A stretch of DNA of 64,000 nt from Pseudomonas fluorescens. Lineage in GTDB: Bacteria > Pseudomonadota > Gammaproteobacteria > Pseudomonadales > Pseudomonadaceae. Where the stretch lies: the NCBI RefSeq assembly GCF_001648775.1, contig NZ_LVEJ01000001.1, positions 496,001-560,000 on the forward strand, given 5' to 3'. The translations under genes were made by a program, and so were the position numbers. The notes beneath the pieces are model-generated. The model ran no database searches, was not told where the DNA came from, and worked only from the letters and a program-made list of their open reading frames with translations. Of this stretch, positions 1 to 10,516 are shown piece by piece. Positions within the stretch are counted from its first letter, which is position 1, and every line of letters starts with the position of its first letter.

Positions 1-1
1 G

Positions 2-376
2 CCAATACTGGAACTGGAAGGGCGAGTCGAGACCTCGATCAAGCTGGGCGGTGCGATTGTCACTCAGCGACAGGTTCTCAGCGTGCTCGCCGAGAAACTG
101 CCTGAGCTGCACGCCTCGGATGTGCAGGTGCGGCTTGATCGACAGGCTGACGGTGCGCATCTGCACCTGCTCATCGCTGAGGACCGATTGCCGACCGGTG
201 CAGAACGCGTTATCGAACAAGCCTTGCACCACGAGGCGCAGGCCAGCGCATTGCTCAAGTTGCCCGGTGTGCTGGGCATCCAGGTGCAGCGTCTGCCGCG
301 TGGTGCCTTTGCAACCACCGTGGCAGGCAAAACAGCATTCTTTGTGGAGCGGCGAAGCGACCCGGACGCGTCATGA
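2..376 (+). CDS. C-terminal fragment of a putative adenylate-forming (CoA-ligase-like) protein
   Basis: The reading frame is open from the first bases of the window and ends at the TGA at 374-376, so only the last 124 codons are present. The segment near its start (ELEGRVETSIKLGG) looks like the hinge and start of the small C-terminal domain of phenylacetate-CoA ligase or F390-synthetase-like adenylating enzymes. A mixed alpha/beta stretch follows, as expected for that lid domain. The catalytic core lies outside the window, so the substrate cannot be named. The gene converges on qor across a GC-rich hairpin. That it is coding is well supported by frame and codon use; the family call is tentative. 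Confidence 0.5.
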   Translation, partial: PILELEGRVETSIKLGGAIVTQRQVLSVLAEKLPELHASDVQVRLDRQADGAHLHLLIAEDRLPTGAERVIEQALHHEAQASALLKLPGVLGIQVQRLPRGAFATTVAGKTAFFVERRSDPDAS

Positions 377-389
377 CGATGCGTCCGGG
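361..389. terminator. Hairpin between convergent genes
   Basis: The 9-base arms CCCGGACGC (361-369) and GCGTCCGGG (381-389) pair perfectly around an 11-base loop. The hairpin overlaps the end of the upstream gene and lies just past the end of qor. There is no strong T-run on either side, so it may act as a bidirectional stop or only as an mRNA 3' end protector. Confidence 0.5.
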
Positions 390-411
390 TGCTCCGTTTG
401 ATGGCCGCGTG

Positions 412-2453
<2,042 letters not shown>

Positions 2454-2462
2454 GGATCTCTG

Positions 2463-3284
2463 ATGGATCGTTACGTCGTTTTCGGAAACCCGATCGGCCA
2501 CAGCAAATCGCCGATGATTCACAAACTGTTCGCTGAACAGACCGGTCAGAGCCTCGACTACAGCACCCTGCTGGCACCGCTTGATGATTTCACCGGCTGC
2601 GCCACGGCGTTTTTTCAGGAAGGTCGCGGCGCCAACGTCACTGTGCCGTTCAAGGAAGACGCCTACCGCCTGGCCAATAGCCTGACTGCCCGCGCAGAAC
2701 GCGCCGGCGCGGTGAACACCTTGAGCAAACTGGCCGACGGCTCGCTGCTCGGCGACAACACCGACGGCGCCGGACTGGTGCGTGATCTGACGGTAAACGC
2801 CGGATTCAGCCTGGCCGGCAAACGCATCCTGTTACTCGGTGCCGGCGGTGCAGTGCGTGGTGCGCTGGAGTCGTTGCTGGCGGAGCAACCGGCGTCGGTG
2901 ATCATTGCCAATCGCACGGTGGACAAGGCTGAATTGCTGGCGGAGTTGTTCTGCGATCTGGGGCCGGTATCGGCCAGTGGTTTCGATTGGTTGCGCGAGC
3001 CGGTGGACGTGATCATCAACGCCACATCGGCGAGCCTGACTGGCGATGTGCCGCCGATTGCGCCGAGCCTGATCGAGCCGGGCAAGACCCTGTGCTACGA
3101 CATGATGTATGGCAAGGAACCGACGGCGTTCTGCCGTTGGGCCAGTGAACAGGGTGCAGCGGTGGCGATGGATGGTTTGGGGATGCTCGCTGAACAGGCG
3201 GCCGAGGCGTTCTTTTTGTGGCGCGGTGTGCGTCCCGACACGGCGCCGGTGCTCACAGAGTTGCGCCGACAACTATCCCTTTAA
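2463..3284 (+). CDS. aroE: Shikimate dehydrogenase
   Basis: AroE reduces 3-dehydroshikimate to shikimate with NADPH in aromatic amino acid synthesis. The 273-residue protein has the shikimate-binding NPIGHSKSP (residues 9-17), the catalytic Lys64 in NVTVPFK, NTDG (99-102) with the catalytic Asp, and the NADP loop GAGGAVRG (126-133). It starts 9 bases after hemF, an arrangement common in pseudomonads. A REP doublet directly follows the stop codon and separates it from the convergent SulP gene. Confidence 0.97.
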   Translation: MDRYVVFGNPIGHSKSPMIHKLFAEQTGQSLDYSTLLAPLDDFTGCATAFFQEGRGANVTVPFKEDAYRLANSLTARAERAGAVNTLSKLADGSLLGDNTDGAGLVRDLTVNAGFSLAGKRILLLGAGGAVRGALESLLAEQPASVIIANRTVDKAELLAELFCDLGPVSASGFDWLREPVDVIINATSASLTGDVPPIAPSLIEPGKTLCYDMMYGKEPTAFCRWASEQGAAVAMDGLGMLAEQAAEAFFLWRGVRPDTAPVLTELRRQLSL

Positions 3285-3290
3285 AAGCTA

Positions 3291-3350
3291 CGCGAGCAAG
3301 CTCGCTCCCACAGTGGAATGCGATCAAATGTGGGAGCGAGCTTGCTCGCG
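3291..3350. repeat. REP doublet (REPIN) between aroE and the SulP gene
   Basis: Two inverted copies of the REP palindrome (3291-3312 and 3329-3350, core GAGCAAGCTCGCTCCCACA and its complement) enclose a 16-base spacer. This is the shortest doublet in the window. REPINs are non-autonomous repeats mobilised by RAYT transposases encoded elsewhere in the genome. Confidence 0.92.
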
Positions 3351-3374
3351 AATGGCCGCACCGCCGGTCTTTGA

Positions 3375-4943
3375 TCAATCCTCAAACCGGATCGGACATT
3401 TCTCCGGCCCTTCCAGCTTCCGTAACTCCTCCACCACCTGCGGCCGCGCCCGGCGCAACGTCAGGCTGCGATTCTGGCTCAGCAACCGCCGCGCCTCCTG
3501 ATGCAGCATCTCCACCCCCGAATAGTCGATGAAGTTGATCTGCTGTGCCTCGATCACCACCCGCGCGCCGTGCATGCGTTGCAGGCGTACTTGCAGGTAA
3601 TGGCTGGCGCCGAAGAAGATCGAACCGCCGACGCGCAGCACATCATCCTCACCGTCACGCCAATGCTGCACGCGCGGTTGCGAGGTGCGCTTGAGGTAGA
3701 AAAACAGCGAGGCCAGCACGCCTGCGTAGATCGCGGTCTGCAACTCCAGCAGCAACGTCGCCAGACAGGTCAGGGCCATGACCACGAATTCGGCGCGACT
3801 GACCCGCAGCAACGCGCGAATGCCGCGATGATCCACCAGCCCCCAGGCGATCAGCAGAATGCTCCCGGCCATGGCCGGGATCGGAATGTGCGCAATCAGT
3901 CCTGCGCCGAAAATCGCAAACAACGCCACCCAGATCGCCGAGAACACCCCGGCCAGCGGCGAGCACGCGCCCGCCTCGTAACTGAGCCCCGAGCGGGTAA
4001 AGGATCCGGCCGACAACGATCCGGAAAAGAACGCCCCGACGATATTCGACAAGCCCTGCGCGCGGACTTCCTGATTGGCATCGAGCAACTGCTGCGAGCG
4101 CGCCGAAATCGAGCGCGCAATCGACAGGCTGGTAACCAGTCCAAGCATGCCCACCGCCACGGCGCTGGGCAGCAACCGCAGAATCACATCCAGATCCAGC
4201 GGCAACCCACTAAACGGTGGCAACCGCCCAACGAATGCGCTGACCAGATGCACACGGCCGAACATCGCCGGCCACAGCCACACCAACAAGCTGGCCAGTA
4301 CCAGGGTGATCAAGAGCGTCGGCCAGCGCGGCAGCAATTGTTTCAACACCACACCGACAACCACCGTCGCCACACCGAGTACCAACGAAGGCTTATCCAC
4401 AGCCCTGAGGTGCTGCAGCAGATCCATCAAACTCGCCAGCGCCGTGGCTTTCGCCGGTAATTCCAGTCCCAACAGATTCGGCAACTGCCCGATGGCGATC
4501 ACCACCGCCGCGCCGAGGGTGAAGCCGAGCACCACTGAATGCGAGACGAAATTCACCAGCGCGCCGAAGCGCAACAGGCCGAGCAGCCACTGGAAAATCC
4601 CGGCCAGAAACGTCAGCAGTAGAATCAGGGTGATGTAGTCCTGCGAGGCTGGCACGGCCAAGGGACTGACGCTGGCGTACAGCACAATCGAAATCGCCGC
4701 CGTCGGGCCGCAGATCAAATGCCACGATGAACCCCACAAGCAGGCGATCAACACCGGGATGATCGCAGCGTAGAGGCCATATTCAGGTGGGAGCCCGGCG
4801 ATCAGTGCGTAGGCAATCGACTGGGGTAAGGCGAGAATCGCACCGCTGAGGCCGACGATCAGGTCCCGTCCGACGCTGGCGCGGGTTTGCCGCGGGAGCC
4901 AGGTGAGGAAGGGGAAGAGAGAGTGGCGGCTGGGGAAGGCCAT
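3375..4943 (-). CDS. SulP-family anion transporter with STAS domain
   Basis: A 522-residue inner-membrane protein with about 12 hydrophobic segments from residue 25 to about 410. It begins with the SulP signature region (ALPQSIAYALIAGLPPEYGLYAA, residues about 38-60) and ends in a cytoplasmic STAS domain (about 425-515, with QQINFIDYSGVEMLH). The family carries sulfate, bicarbonate or other anions by proton or sodium symport. The substrate is not readable from the sequence. No sulfur-assimilation gene is adjacent, but choline-sulfate genes follow after a repeat element, so sulfate handling is possible. It converges on aroE. Confidence 0.88.
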   Translation of the reverse strand: MAFPSRHSLFPFLTWLPRQTRASVGRDLIVGLSGAILALPQSIAYALIAGLPPEYGLYAAIIPVLIACLWGSSWHLICGPTAAISIVLYASVSPLAVPASQDYITLILLLTFLAGIFQWLLGLLRFGALVNFVSHSVVLGFTLGAAVVIAIGQLPNLLGLELPAKATALASLMDLLQHLRAVDKPSLVLGVATVVVGVVLKQLLPRWPTLLITLVLASLLVWLWPAMFGRVHLVSAFVGRLPPFSGLPLDLDVILRLLPSAVAVGMLGLVTSLSIARSISARSQQLLDANQEVRAQGLSNIVGAFFSGSLSAGSFTRSGLSYEAGACSPLAGVFSAIWVALFAIFGAGLIAHIPIPAMAGSILLIAWGLVDHRGIRALLRVSRAEFVVMALTCLATLLLELQTAIYAGVLASLFFYLKRTSQPRVQHWRDGEDDVLRVGGSIFFGASHYLQVRLQRMHGARVVIEAQQINFIDYSGVEMLHQEARRLLSQNRSLTLRRARPQVVEELRKLEGPEKCPIRFED

Positions 4944-4996
4944 GGATCCTCGCGGTTGGGGTTTTATTCAAGGTTATCAGGGTGTCAGGGAAAGAG

Positions 4997-5158
4997 CCCT
5001 CACCCTAGCCCTCTCCCGGAGGGAGAGGGGACTGATCGAGGTGTTTGAACTGAATGCGTCGACCTGGGGAATCAGCGTTGAACTCAGGTCTTGAATCCAA
5101 CAAATATCGGCTCCCTTTCCCCCTCGCCCCCCTGGGGGAGAGGGCTGGGGTGAGGGGG
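4997..5158. repeat. Long inverted-repeat element, copy 1 (CCCTCTCCC family)
   Basis: The 21-base arms at 4997-5017 and 5136-5156 are inverted copies with one mismatch (rich in CCCTCACC and CCCTCTCCC). The left arm also folds locally with the GGGAGAGGGG that follows it. They enclose about 118 bases with no ORF. A second copy of the same family is at 50994-51210. The element fills most of the gap between the SulP gene and choX. Confidence 0.85.
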
Positions 5159-5198
5159 CAAAAATCTTAAGCCAAGCCCAATTCCAGCCACCCCACAA

Positions 5199-6119
5199 TC
5201 AAAGCTTCGCCTTCACCGCCGCCAACGCATCCTTCCCGTCGGCCGTCTTCACCCCTTCCAGCCACTTATCCAACACTGCCGGATTCGCCTTGATCCACGC
5301 CTTCGCCGCCTCGGCATTGCTGACTTTCTTGTTCACCACCTCGGCCATGATGCTGTTCTCCATCTCCTGAGTGAACGAAAGATTGGTCAGCAATTTACCC
5401 ACATTCGGACAGGCCTCGGCGTAACCCTTGCGCGTCAGCGTAAACACGCTGCCGGTGTCGCCAAAGTATTTCTCGCCACCCTTCAGGTAATGCATCTTCA
5501 GCTGCACGTTCATCGGGTGCGGGGTCCAGCCGAGGAAGGTGACGAATTTCTGTTTTTTCACCGCCCGCGACACTTCCGCCAGCATCGCCTGTTCGCTGGA
5601 CTCGATCAGTTTCCACTGGCCCATGTCGAAGTCGTTCTTCTTAATGATTTCCTGAAGCGAGATGTTCGCCGGCGCGCCGGAGCCGATGCCATAGATCTTG
5701 CGCTCGAACTTGTCGGCGTATTTGTTCAGGTCGGCAAAGTCATGCACACCGGCGTCCCATACGTAATCCGGCACGGCGAGGGTGAACTCGGTGCCGTCGA
5801 GGTTTTTCGCCAGTTGCGTGACATCGCCGGTGGCGACGAACTTGTCGTAGAAGCCCTGCTGCGCCGGCATCCAGTTGCCGAGGAAGACATCCACCTGGCC
5901 ATCCTTCAAACCGCCAAAGGTGATCGGCACTGCGAGAGTGTCGACCTTGGCCTTGTAGCCCATGCCGTCCAGCAGAAACCCGGTGATGGCGTTGGTCGCG
6001 GCAATGTCGCTCCAGCCCGGGTCGGCCATTTTCACCGTATCGCAGCTCTGCTCGGCGAACGCCGAAGCGCTGCTCAACGCGAGCAGGCCGACCGTCACTA
6101 CTGTGGATAACTTACGCAT
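5199..6119 (-). CDS. choX: Periplasmic choline/betaine-type substrate-binding protein
   Basis: A 306-residue protein of the OpuAC/ChoX binding-protein family, the solute receptor of a quaternary-amine ABC importer. A clear signal peptide ends near residue 22 (SASAFA), and the mature chain begins EQSCDTVKMADPGWSD, typical of choline-binding ChoX. The ATG at 6119 is chosen because an AAGGGGAAG ribosome site precedes it and it starts the signal peptide. No permease or ATPase gene is adjacent, so it must work with an importer encoded elsewhere. Its position 16 bases after betC suggests co-transcription and import of choline, choline sulfate or a related amine. The exact ligand is inferred. Confidence 0.82.
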   Translation of the reverse strand: MRKLSTVVTVGLLALSSASAFAEQSCDTVKMADPGWSDIAATNAITGFLLDGMGYKAKVDTLAVPITFGGLKDGQVDVFLGNWMPAQQGFYDKFVATGDVTQLAKNLDGTEFTLAVPDYVWDAGVHDFADLNKYADKFERKIYGIGSGAPANISLQEIIKKNDFDMGQWKLIESSEQAMLAEVSRAVKKQKFVTFLGWTPHPMNVQLKMHYLKGGEKYFGDTGSVFTLTRKGYAEACPNVGKLLTNLSFTQEMENSIMAEVVNKKVSNAEAAKAWIKANPAVLDKWLEGVKTADGKDALAAVKAKL

Positions 6120-6135
6120 GGACTTCCCCTTAACA

Positions 6136-7650
6136 TTATTGGTTTTGGCAGGGTTGTGGATAACGTGCTTTGCGCTCCAGATCATCAAGGTCGATGTGAT
6201 TGCGCATGTACTGCTGACTGGCGTCCACCAGCGGCTGGTGATCCCAGCTCTTCAGCTTGCCGATGGTCAGTGCGTCGGCAACAAAACGGCGGCGGCGCTG
6301 ACTGGCCAAGACTTGCCGATGGATTGCCGGAATATCCCATTTGGCCCGCGCTTCAGCGAGAAAATCGTCGAACAGCTGGCGATGTTGCGGCGATTGACTG
6401 AGTTCTTCCAATTCGCGCGGATCGTTGCTCACATCGAAGAGTAGGCAAGGGTCGCTTTCACTGTAGATAAATTTGTAAGGGCCGCGACGGATCATCATCA
6501 ACGGGCTGACGGTGCCTTCGGCCATGTATTCGCCGAACACTTCGTCATGACCGCCCTTGCCTTGAAGGTGTGAAACCAGCGAACGGCCATCCAGCGGCAA
6601 ACCGGGTTGCAGCGTGCCGCCGGCCAATTCAACGAAGGTTGGCAGCAGGTCCGCGGTCGACACAGCAGCACTGACTCGGCCTGAAGCAAACTGTCCAGGC
6701 GCACTTATCAACAGCGGCACGCGGGCTGCCATTTCGTACCAGTGCATTTTGTACCAAAGGCCCTTCTCGCCGAGCATGTCGCCGTGGTCACCGGAGAAAA
6801 CGATGATGGTGTCATCGATCAGCCCGGTTTCTTCGAGGGTTTGCAGGAGTTTGCCGACGTTGGCGTCGATATAGCTGCACGCCCCGAAGTACGCCCGCCG
6901 CGCGTCGCGAATCTTATCCACAGGCAGTGGCTTATCCCACAGGTCATAAACCTTGAGCAGGCGTTGCGAGTGCGGATCGAGTGCGTGTTGATCCGGGGTT
7001 GTAGGCAACGGGATATCGGCATCGTCGTACAAATCCCAGAATGCCTTGGGAATCGTGTACGGATCGTGTGGGTGAGTCATCGACACGGTCAGGCAGAACG
7101 GCTGGTCGCCGTCCTCGCGGATGTGATCGAACAGGTATTGCTGCGCCTTGAACACCACCTCTTCATCGAAATCCAGTTGATTGGTGCGCACACAGGGCCC
7201 GGCCTGCAGCACCGAAGACATGTTGTGATACCAGGTCGGCCGCACATCCGGCTCATCCCAATTCACCGCCCAACCGTAGTCAGCCGGGTAGATGTCGCTG
7301 GTCAGGCGCTCTTCGTAGCCGTGCAATTGATCCGGACCACAGAAATGCATTTTCCCGGACAGCGCGGTGCGATAACCGAGGCGGCGCAAATAGTGGGCGT
7401 AAGTCGGAACATCGGCAGGGAAATCGGCGGCGTTGTCATAGGCGCCGATCTTGCTCGGCAACTGGCCACTGACCAGGGTGAAACGCGACGGCGCGCACAA
7501 CGGGCTGTTGCAGTAAGCGGCGTCGAACACCACGCCTTGTTCGGCGAGGCGGGAAAGATTCGGCAGTTTGATCGGCGAAGGGCCGTAGAACGGCAACATT
7601 GGCGCGGCCATCTGATCGGCCATGATGAAAAGAATATTCTTGCGCTTCAT
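6136..7650 (-). CDS. betC: Choline-sulfatase
   Basis: BetC hydrolyses choline O-sulfate to choline and sulfate in the cytoplasm, feeding glycine betaine synthesis and sulfur supply. The 504-residue chain has the metal site ADQ (residues 11-13) and the sulfatase signature CAPSR (52-56), in which Cys52 would become formylglycine. The C-terminal region (KARYPQPCQNQ at the end) is typical of BetC. The start at 7650 (MKRKNILF) is preferred to an ATG 18 bases upstream because it gives the usual family length; neither has a strong Shine-Dalgarno. The divergent LysR gene and the downstream choX complete the module. Confidence 0.93.
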   Translation of the reverse strand: MKRKNILFIMADQMAAPMLPFYGPSPIKLPNLSRLAEQGVVFDAAYCNSPLCAPSRFTLVSGQLPSKIGAYDNAADFPADVPTYAHYLRRLGYRTALSGKMHFCGPDQLHGYEERLTSDIYPADYGWAVNWDEPDVRPTWYHNMSSVLQAGPCVRTNQLDFDEEVVFKAQQYLFDHIREDGDQPFCLTVSMTHPHDPYTIPKAFWDLYDDADIPLPTTPDQHALDPHSQRLLKVYDLWDKPLPVDKIRDARRAYFGACSYIDANVGKLLQTLEETGLIDDTIIVFSGDHGDMLGEKGLWYKMHWYEMAARVPLLISAPGQFASGRVSAAVSTADLLPTFVELAGGTLQPGLPLDGRSLVSHLQGKGGHDEVFGEYMAEGTVSPLMMIRRGPYKFIYSESDPCLLFDVSNDPRELEELSQSPQHRQLFDDFLAEARAKWDIPAIHRQVLASQRRRRFVADALTIGKLKSWDHQPLVDASQQYMRNHIDLDDLERKARYPQPCQNQ

Positions 7651-7751
7651 CTGATCGCGGCATTCCATAGTGAATATTTATGCGACATTGCTGCGATCGA
7701 GCATGGAGTCCATGCTCTGTCGGGTAAAGCCCGCGCCGGGCAATGACTAGG

Positions 7752-7766
7752 ATAAGCACAGCTTAT
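7752..7766. promoter_or_regulatory. Inverted repeat over the LysR start codon, possible operator
   Basis: ATAAGC-ACA-GCTTAT is a perfect 6-base inverted repeat that overlaps the ATG of the LysR gene in the 114-bp divergent gap with betC. LysR-type regulators often bind dyads in such gaps and repress their own gene. The assignment rests on position and symmetry only. Confidence 0.4.
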
Positions 7767-8715
7767 GTATGAAGCCTTGGGCGATCTGTCGCTCGACCTG
7801 TTGCGTGCCTTCGAAGCTGCCGCCCGTCATCGAAGTTTTACCGCTGCCGCGGTCGAGCTGGGCACCACGCAACCGGCAATCAGCCAGCAGATCAAACGGT
7901 TGGAGGAACAGCTCGGCACGCGGCTGTTTGATCGCATCTATCGTGGGATCGAGTTAACCGAAGTCGGTGCAATCCTTTTCGAGCAAGTTAGCCTCGGTTT
8001 GCAGAATATCGATGCAGGGTTAAGCGCAATCAGCGCACAGCAACAACATGAAGTGCTGCAAGTCGCCACAGATTTCGCCTTCGCCGCGTACTGGCTGATG
8101 CCACGCTTGCACCGTTTCCACGAAGCCAATCCGCACGTCGACGTCAGCCTGGTGACCAGCGAACGCAACCACAACATGCTGCGCACCGATATCGATGTGG
8201 CGATTCTGTTCGGCGAAGGACGTTTCAAACAGGGCGAAAGCCATTGGCTGTTCAGCGAAGAAGTGTTCCCGGTGTGCAGCCCGCAATTGCTCAAGGACCG
8301 CGCCCTGCCCTTGCCCGCTCAAGCATTGCTGGAGTTTCCGTTGTTGCACTTGCGTGGCGAAAACAGCAGTAACTGGTTTGACTGGAGCGGACTGTTTCGC
8401 GAGTTGGGCATCAGCACGCCGCCAGCGCCGGGGCAATTGCGTTTCGACAATTACACGCTGTTGATCCAAGCGGCAATCGGCGGGCAAGGCGTGGCGATTG
8501 GCTGGCGGCACCTTGTGGATAACTTGCTGACCCAAGGATTGCTGTGCCGACCGATCGCCGAAACCACCCTGTCGCGCCTCGGTTATTACGTCGTGCTGCC
8601 GCAACGCAAACGCCGGGGTGCGCTGATTCAGCTATTTGTCGATTGGTTGATGGCGGAACAGGCGAGCAGCGCACAATCTCTCAATGGACTCGCACTGCCC
8701 GCCATCGCGGTATAG
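7765..8715 (+). CDS. LysR-family regulator of choline-sulfate use
   Basis: A 316-residue LysR-type regulator with an N-terminal winged helix-turn-helix (residues about 8-66; FTAAAVELGTTQPAISQQIKRLEEQLGTRLF region) and a GcvA-like periplasmic-binding-protein effector domain (about 90-300). It is divergent from betC, the usual arrangement of a LysR regulator and its target. Regulators of this subfamily beside betC are annotated as choline-sulfate-utilisation regulators. The inducer, probably choline sulfate or choline, is inferred. Confidence 0.88.
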   Translation: MYEALGDLSLDLLRAFEAAARHRSFTAAAVELGTTQPAISQQIKRLEEQLGTRLFDRIYRGIELTEVGAILFEQVSLGLQNIDAGLSAISAQQQHEVLQVATDFAFAAYWLMPRLHRFHEANPHVDVSLVTSERNHNMLRTDIDVAILFGEGRFKQGESHWLFSEEVFPVCSPQLLKDRALPLPAQALLEFPLLHLRGENSSNWFDWSGLFRELGISTPPAPGQLRFDNYTLLIQAAIGGQGVAIGWRHLVDNLLTQGLLCRPIAETTLSRLGYYVVLPQRKRRGALIQLFVDWLMAEQASSAQSLNGLALPAIAV

Positions 8716-8718
8716 AGC

Positions 8719-9381
8719 CTATTCGCTGGCCGCAACGAAATTCACATGCTGGCCTACGTGCAAATTAAGCCGCAGCTCATCGGCAATCCCCACCGCTACG
8801 CGATTCAAACGCTCCAGCGGTTCGGCCAGCCCCGGCTCGAGGTTGCCGCCGACCTGACTGAAATGCTCAATCGTCAGCCCGGCCACACCGTGTGGCGCAT
8901 TGACCAGCGTCCAGTGCAGCGGACTGCTTTGCAGGGCTTCGCGAATTTCCTCGGCGGCGTGGCGCTGCAGGCGATCGTCGACATCCGGCTCATCGAGCAC
9001 GCCAAAATCCCCCACCAGAAACAGCCGCGAAACGTTGGCCGCTTGCAGCCCATCGACCAATGCATCGACGGCCAGCACCTGCTCGACTGGCCCGAGCACC
9101 ACCGAGCGCTCAACGTGGTCGCTATTGAATGGCAACCCCGGCGCATCCAATAAGCAGATGACCGCCGAACTGCCGGCGACACTTTGATTGACCCGCTCGG
9201 AATCGAACAGGTCGCCGCTTTTGGTACGCAAGCCCGGACGCGGTGCGAGTGCGGTCAAATCGTCGAGAATGGCGATGACTTCGTGCTGGCGGCGCAGCAA
9301 CTCAGCCATCAACGCACCGCCCAGGCTGGCCATGGCACCATAGAGCACCACTTTCACCGTCGGGGTTTCGGCATTTTTCAT
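8719..9381 (-). CDS. NAD(P)-binding Rossmann-fold protein
   Basis: A 220-residue protein resembling the NmrA/atypical short-chain dehydrogenase group. The N-terminal strand-turn (VKVVLYGAMASLGGALMAELLRR, residues about 9-31) replaces the usual GxxGxxG with a looser loop, so cofactor binding may be weakened. No YxxxK catalytic pair is obvious. It converges on the LysR gene (3 bases between the stops) and lies upstream, in divergent orientation, of a small dioxygenase-like gene. Function unknown; a sugar-epimerase-like oxidoreductase or redox sensor is possible. Confidence 0.75.
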   Translation of the reverse strand: MKNAETPTVKVVLYGAMASLGGALMAELLRRQHEVIAILDDLTALAPRPGLRTKSGDLFDSERVNQSVAGSSAVICLLDAPGLPFNSDHVERSVVLGPVEQVLAVDALVDGLQAANVSRLFLVGDFGVLDEPDVDDRLQRHAAEEIREALQSSPLHWTLVNAPHGVAGLTIEHFSQVGGNLEPGLAEPLERLNRVAVGIADELRLNLHVGQHVNFVAASE

Positions 9382-9464
9382 GGCTGATCCCTTTTGTTAT
9401 CCCTTGTATGGCGTGTGACATACGGGCAACGCCGAGGGTTCGAACCGATTTGCGAGGGTTTCAG

Positions 9465-9791
9465 ATGCAAGCGATCAAGGGCTACCACGCCCACGTTTAT
9501 TTCGATGCGGGTTCCATCGACCAGGCGCGAGCCTTGTGCGAAACGGCGGCGCAGTTGTTTCCATTGAAGATGGGCCGCGTCCACGAGCGCCCGGTCGGGC
9601 CGCACCCGGACTGGAGCTGCCAGTTGGCCTTCGGCCCTGAGTTGATCGGTGATGTATTGCCGTGGCTGGCGTTGAACCGCAAAGGTCTGGTGGTGTTTCT
9701 GCACCCGGACACCGGCGATGACTTGCTCGACCACACTGAGCATGCCATCTGGATGGGCGCGATGCGGCCGCTGGATCTGTCTATCTTCTGA
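9465..9791 (+). CDS. DOPA 4,5-dioxygenase family protein
   Basis: A 108-residue protein matching the small DOPA-dioxygenase family (PF08883 type). Conserved histidines occur in GYHAHVYFD (residues 6-14), FLHPDTG and DHTEHAIWMG. The start at 9465 is used because it gives the compact family length and begins the conserved core; an ATG at 9408 would add 19 unconserved residues. In fungi and plants such enzymes cleave catechol rings; the bacterial role is unclear. Its stop codon abuts that of the convergent GFA-family gene. Confidence 0.8.
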   Translation: MQAIKGYHAHVYFDAGSIDQARALCETAAQLFPLKMGRVHERPVGPHPDWSCQLAFGPELIGDVLPWLALNRKGLVVFLHPDTGDDLLDHTEHAIWMGAMRPLDLSIF

Positions 9792-10193
9792 TCAAAGCGT
9801 TTCTTCGGCTTCGCCCGGCAGGTGTTCGTCTAGATGCAGCCAGGGCAATTGGCTGTCGGTCCAGATATGTCGCTCGGCGGGCGCCAGTTCCGGGTGATCG
9901 AGGGTGGCAATGGTCACGTCGATACTGTCGGGGCTGAGCAACGTCATCAGCGCCAATTGCGCGCCGCATTGTGGGCAAAAGAATCGCGCACAACTGTCCG
10001 ATGAGGCATAACGCGACGGCGTCCCGGCCAGCCACTGGAAATTCGCTGCCGGCACGGTGATCCATGTGGTGACGATGCCGCCGCTGACTCGCCGGCAAAT
10101 CGAACAATGACAGTGCGCGATGTCCTGCAACGCCCCGCTGAACTGATAACGAATGTGTCCGCAGTGGCAGCCGCCGCTGTGCAATTCGCTCAT
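9792..10193 (-). CDS. GFA-family zinc protein (glutathione-dependent formaldehyde-activating-like)
   Basis: A 133-residue protein with the zinc cysteines of the Mss4-like/GFA fold: Cys9 and Cys11 (GGCHCG), Cys28, Cys30 and Cys33 (CHCSIC), and Cys73 and Cys76 (CPQC). The start at 10193 follows an excellent ribosome site (AAGGAGGG, 7 bases upstream). Family members include Gfa, which was proposed to form S-hydroxymethylglutathione, but most are of unknown function. The gene is tail-to-tail with the DOPA-dioxygenase-like gene, without spacing. Confidence 0.85.
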   Translation of the reverse strand: MSELHSGGCHCGHIRYQFSGALQDIAHCHCSICRRVSGGIVTTWITVPAANFQWLAGTPSRYASSDSCARFFCPQCGAQLALMTLLSPDSIDVTIATLDHPELAPAERHIWTDSQLPWLHLDEHLPGEAEETL

Positions 10194-10516
10194 GTCGAAC
10201 GCCCTCCTTCCCGTGTTTGTTGACTGTAGTTCGCATCCGACGGCCGGTTGACCGTTCATTCAAAGCTTTCACCAGCGAAAGGTAGCTGAAAGCTTCCCCG
10301 ATTAGGATCGCCTCCACTTCCGGCAACAGACCGGTTGGCCAATGCGTGTGATACCTCGCACGAACGGCCCAATTAACAACAACAATGGTGATTCTGATGT
10401 CCTCTGTAGCCCGCCTCCTCGCTGTGACTCCGCCCGTACGTCTCGTGCTTCCCGTTCTGCGCTGATCCGACCCGATCCGCTCACTCAACTAGCCGCGCTA
10501 CGCCTGGAGTATTCCC
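10194..10516. other. Gap between the GFA gene and the citrate transporter
   Basis: This 323-base gap holds a 9-base inverted repeat (AAGCTTTCA at 10263-10271 and TGAAAGCTT at 10287-10295), an A-rich Crc/Hfq-like motif at 10375-10385 and a possible 26-codon upstream ORF at 10385-10465. The last 50 bases are an ordinary leader ending in the ribosome site CTGGAG. The two genes are divergent, so both promoters must be here. Confidence 0.7.
10375..10385 (+). promoter_or_regulatory. Crc/Hfq catabolite-activity motif
   Basis: AACAACAACAA matches the AAnAAnAA catabolite-activity motif bound by Hfq with Crc in pseudomonads. It lies in the putative leader of the citrate transporter and directly before the ATG of a short upstream ORF (10385-10465, 26 codons, no Shine-Dalgarno). 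Carbon catabolite repression of organic-acid transporters by Crc is known; action at this site is inferred. Confidence 0.5.
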
